A stretch of DNA of 8,988 nt, taken from NCBI GenBank assembly GCA_011772595.1, contig WVZH01000326.1, positions 90,282 through 99,269 of the forward strand. Reading direction: 5' to 3'. This DNA comes from Anaerolineales bacterium (GTDB lineage: Bacteria > Chloroflexota > Anaerolineae > Anaerolineales > E44-bin32). Below are positions 6,173 to 8,988 of this stretch, in pieces. Each line of letters opens with the position of its first letter. The stretch's first letter is position 1. The notes beneath the pieces are model-generated. The model saw only the letters and a list, made by a program, of their open reading frames with translations, had not been told where the DNA came from and ran no database searches. The translations under genes were made by a program, and so were the position numbers.

Positions 6173-8956
6173 ATGCGCAGGTTTTTCTATTTGGTCCTAG
6201 TCATTATTACCCTCGCTTGGCCATTGGACGTTGGTCAATCTCAGCAGCAAGCCCTTCAATCCGACATGGCCGAGCAGTTGTTGGCGCGCATGACACCTGA
6301 GGAGCGAGTCGGTCAACTATTTCTGGTGACATTCAATGGAGCTAGTGTAGAGCCTGGAGATCCAATCTTCAATCTGATCGTCGAGCACCATGTGTCAGGG
6401 GTTTTGTTGGAGACGGATAACGATAACTATGTCGATGCTCCAGATACCATCGCAGTGCTGCAGGAGCTAATCACCTCTCTTCAAGATGCAGAATACAGCG
6501 CCTCGATTGGCGTAGTCAATGAGGGGTTTGGCGGGGACGAACAACAATCAGTATATATCCCACTCTTCATCGCGACCCGTCATGAAGGGGGTGGTCCGCC
6601 ATATTCTGAGATTTTCAACGGTCTCTCAGAACTTCCAGCGCCCATGGCAATCGGTGCGACCTGGGATCCATCCCTATCTCGCGTCGTGGGAGAAGTGATG
6701 GGTGATGAACTGGAAGCCCTGGGCTTTAACCTCTTGCTTGGACCTTCCCTTGATGTATTGGAGGAACCAAGACTGGTTCGAGAAGGGGATCTTGGCGTGC
6801 GCTCCTTTGGGGGAGATCCTTATTGGGTTAGCGAAATGGGGCGTGCCTTTGTCGCCGGTTTGCATGCAGGATCTAACTACCGATTAGGGGTTGTCGCCAA
6901 GCACTTTCCTGGACTTGGAAGCGCCGATCGTCCTATTGAGGAGGAAGTCGCTACGATCCGCAAGTCGCTTGAGCAACTCAAGCAGATCGAGCTGGCGCCC
7001 TTTTTCGCTGTAACGGATGGTCTTCCAGGAGAGGATGAAGCCATTGCAGATGGACTCCTGACTTCCCACATTCGATATCAGGGTTTCCAGGGCAATGTTC
7101 GAGCCACCACGCGTCCGATCAGCTTGGATCCGCAAGCGTACGCACAGCTGATGGCACTAGAACCTCTTAACAGCTGGCATGCTGGTGGCGGAGTGACAGT
7201 GAGTGACTCCCTCGGATCTCGTGCAGTGCGACGTTTTCGAGACCCTCTTGGTAGGACCTTCAAAGCCCACTTGGTGGCAAGGGACGCCTTCCTTGCAGGA
7301 AATGACATACTCCTACTTTCCGAATTTAAGAATCCTGATGATGAGGATGAGGTCACGACGATTAAGGCAACGCTTGATTTCTTCGCACAGAAATACCGTG
7401 AGGACTTAGCGTTCGCGCAGCGCGTCGATGAGTCCGTTCTGCGAATAATCAGTTTGAAGCTCCGCCTGTACGGAAACATTTTCACACCGACCCGGGTTCA
7501 GCCCTCAGTACTAGATATCTCTCGATTGGGAGGCGGTGAAGATCTCACAGCAGACGTCGCTCGAACGGCATCAACATTAGTTAGCCCGGCTCAAGAGGAG
7601 ATAGAGGAGCGAATTGGGGGCACCCCTCAACTAGGCGATAGAATTGTCTTTTTCACCGATGTTCGTATAGAGCGCCAATGCTCTGATTGTGTTTCCCAAC
7701 CGGGGATGGGTGTGGGCGAATTGGAGGACGCTGTCTTACGTCTCTACGGCCAAGCTGCTGCAGGCCAGGTAGGATCATGGAATCTGAGTTCTTTCAGTAT
7801 GGCGGATTTAGCACATTATTTGGGGGAGCCACCGCCAACCTCGCCTGAGGTCCCTCTCACACCGAGGGAAGATCTCGAGGAGCCCATAAACTCCGCAAAA
7901 TGGCTTGTGTTCTCGGTTCTGAATAGCAGTCAAGGCATTTATGGATCAAATGCCTTGAAATTGTTACTTGACCAGCGCCCAGACCTGGCACGTAATAAAC
8001 GACTGATTGTGTTTGCACATGATGTGCCATATGGACTGGACGCGACCGACATCAGTAAGGTGGACGTGTATTATGCGCTTTACGGAAGCAGTCCGATTTT
8101 TATCGATGTCGCCGCACATCTTCTATTCTTGGAACAGACTGCACTCGGCGCCTCTCCTGTGAGTGTTCCGGGAGCGGGTTATGATTTAATTGATGCGACG
8201 TCGCCTGATCCCGAGCAGGTGATTCTGTTGACTGTTCAGTCAGGGGAGGGGGAACTATCTCCTGAAGAAGCTCCACCCGAATTTTCAGTGGGTGACATTA
8301 TTAACGTTGGCACCGGTGTAATCGTAGATACAAACGGAAACCAGGTTCCCGATGGCACCGTGGTTGAGTTCATACTCGTGCAGCAGGGAGATGGACTAGC
8401 GCAGACGACTGTTGAGGCGACCACACAACGCGGAGTTGCAAAAACCAGCGTTTCACTTGAACGACTTGGACTGCTCACCATTACGGCCAGGTCCGATCCA
8501 GCGAGAGTCTCTGAAACCTTGCAATTAAATGTTCAAGAAGATGTTCCTGCCCTTGCTACTGTAATCTCGCCGACTCTTGTACCAACAGCCAGCCCAGAGC
8601 CGACTGCCACACCTTTAGCGCCAACTCCAACTGCATTTATCGAGACAACAGATACAGAGTCTGATGAAGCAGAGGACATCATTAGCTTTTCGCACCTGGT
8701 TATGGGCCTGATTGCTGTATCCTTCATCGGTGGAATCGGATACGCGAGCTTGGATCGTGAAACGACTTCACCGAATACGCAATTTCGATGTGTATTATTA
8801 CCGGTAATCGGGGGGCTGCTAGGCTACAATTATGTGGCGCTCGGTTTCCCAGGCAGTCTTGCACTGTTGCAATCCTTGGGTGTGTTGGCAGGTTTTATCG
8901 TTGCAATAGGGTTCGGCGCTATGGGATTGATCGCAGCACGCTTATGGTGCTCGTAG
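6173..8956 (+). CDS. Secreted, membrane-anchored GH3-like protein with Ig-like domain
   Basis: From ATG 6173 the protein has 927 residues. Residues 1-23 form a signal peptide (MRRFFYLVLVIITLAW). A GH3 (NagZ-type) barrel spans roughly 28-450, with KHFPG at 243-247 and the likely nucleophile D345 in VTVSDSLG. The NagZ acid/base loop is changed: the His after KHFPG is Leu248, and the Asp-x-His dyad is missing, with E256-E258 in that area. A GH3 C-terminal-like domain (about 475-675) has PVSVPGAGY and the only two cysteines of the exposed part, C503 and C506 (CSDC). An Ig-like domain (about 680-790, 'VVDTNGNQVPDGTVVEF'-type) and a Pro/Thr linker (about 793-823) follow. Three hydrophobic helices (about 838-860, 872-892, 901-923) end the protein. 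It should face outward as a surface glycosidase or a binding protein derived from one; the substrate is unknown. Confidence 0.88.
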   Translation: MRRFFYLVLVIITLAWPLDVGQSQQQALQSDMAEQLLARMTPEERVGQLFLVTFNGASVEPGDPIFNLIVEHHVSGVLLETDNDNYVDAPDTIAVLQELITSLQDAEYSASIGVVNEGFGGDEQQSVYIPLFIATRHEGGGPPYSEIFNGLSELPAPMAIGATWDPSLSRVVGEVMGDELEALGFNLLLGPSLDVLEEPRLVREGDLGVRSFGGDPYWVSEMGRAFVAGLHAGSNYRLGVVAKHFPGLGSADRPIEEEVATIRKSLEQLKQIELAPFFAVTDGLPGEDEAIADGLLTSHIRYQGFQGNVRATTRPISLDPQAYAQLMALEPLNSWHAGGGVTVSDSLGSRAVRRFRDPLGRTFKAHLVARDAFLAGNDILLLSEFKNPDDEDEVTTIKATLDFFAQKYREDLAFAQRVDESVLRIISLKLRLYGNIFTPTRVQPSVLDISRLGGGEDLTADVARTASTLVSPAQEEIEERIGGTPQLGDRIVFFTDVRIERQCSDCVSQPGMGVGELEDAVLRLYGQAAAGQVGSWNLSSFSMADLAHYLGEPPPTSPEVPLTPREDLEEPINSAKWLVFSVLNSSQGIYGSNALKLLLDQRPDLARNKRLIVFAHDVPYGLDATDISKVDVYYALYGSSPIFIDVAAHLLFLEQTALGASPVSVPGAGYDLIDATSPDPEQVILLTVQSGEGELSPEEAPPEFSVGDIINVGTGVIVDTNGNQVPDGTVVEFILVQQGDGLAQTTVEATTQRGVAKTSVSLERLGLLTITARSDPARVSETLQLNVQEDVPALATVISPTLVPTASPEPTATPLAPTPTAFIETTDTESDEAEDIISFSHLVMGLIAVSFIGGIGYASLDRETTSPNTQFRCVLLPVIGGLLGYNYVALGFPGSLALLQSLGVLAGFIVAIGFGAMGLIAARLWCS

Positions 8957-8988
8957 GCTCATGGGATTTCAACGCAATGTCGCTAGCG

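Overview
The window looks like a chromosomal stretch from an environmental bacterium, probably a member of the Chloroflexota (Anaerolineae-like). The main clue is the exported GH3 protein at the right: its Pro/Thr-rich 'PTATP...PTPT' linker before a C-terminal membrane anchor is a style common in that phylum. The divergent RecJ and AAA+ proteins do not contradict this. The assignment is inference; no rRNA or marker search was possible. No mobile element, CRISPR array, tRNA or rRNA was seen.

Left part (1-2915): an incomplete fmt gene (methionyl-tRNA formyltransferase) runs off the left edge on the minus strand. It is divergent from recJ (single-strand DNA exonuclease). The 273-base gap between them holds an extended -10 promoter for fmt and a hairpin just ahead of the recJ ribosome binding site. 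recJ converges on a minus-strand family 2 glycosyltransferase, with 29 bases between the stop codons.

Middle part (2916-6063): a plus-strand run starts from a good sigma70-type promoter (TTGCCA, 17 bases, TATAAT) shared back to back with the glycosyltransferase promoter. It encodes an AAA+ ATPase of unknown substrate, a cytosolic glycerophosphodiester phosphodiesterase 2 bases later, and a CoA-transferase family I beta-type subunit 41 bases after that. The three are probably co-transcribed. They do not form a recognisable pathway, and the expected CoA-transferase alpha subunit is absent from the window.

Right part (6064-8988): a 109-base gap carries a promoter decorated by two perfect palindromes, then a large secreted GH3-like protein. 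This has a signal peptide, a GH3 barrel with an altered acid/base loop, a GH3 C-terminal-like domain, an Ig-like domain, a Pro/Thr linker and three C-terminal membrane helices.

Three ORFs are better started downstream of their longest possible start: the AAA+ ATPase at 3066, the CoA-transferase at 5224 and the GH3 protein at 6173. Two genes (glycosyltransferase, GH3) have promoter -10 boxes so close to the ATG that leaderless transcripts are likely. No clearly new multi-gene system is evident. The most unusual items are the modified GH3 enzyme with its palindromic promoter, the orphan IpdB-like subunit, and the uncharacterised AAA+ ATPase heading the operon.
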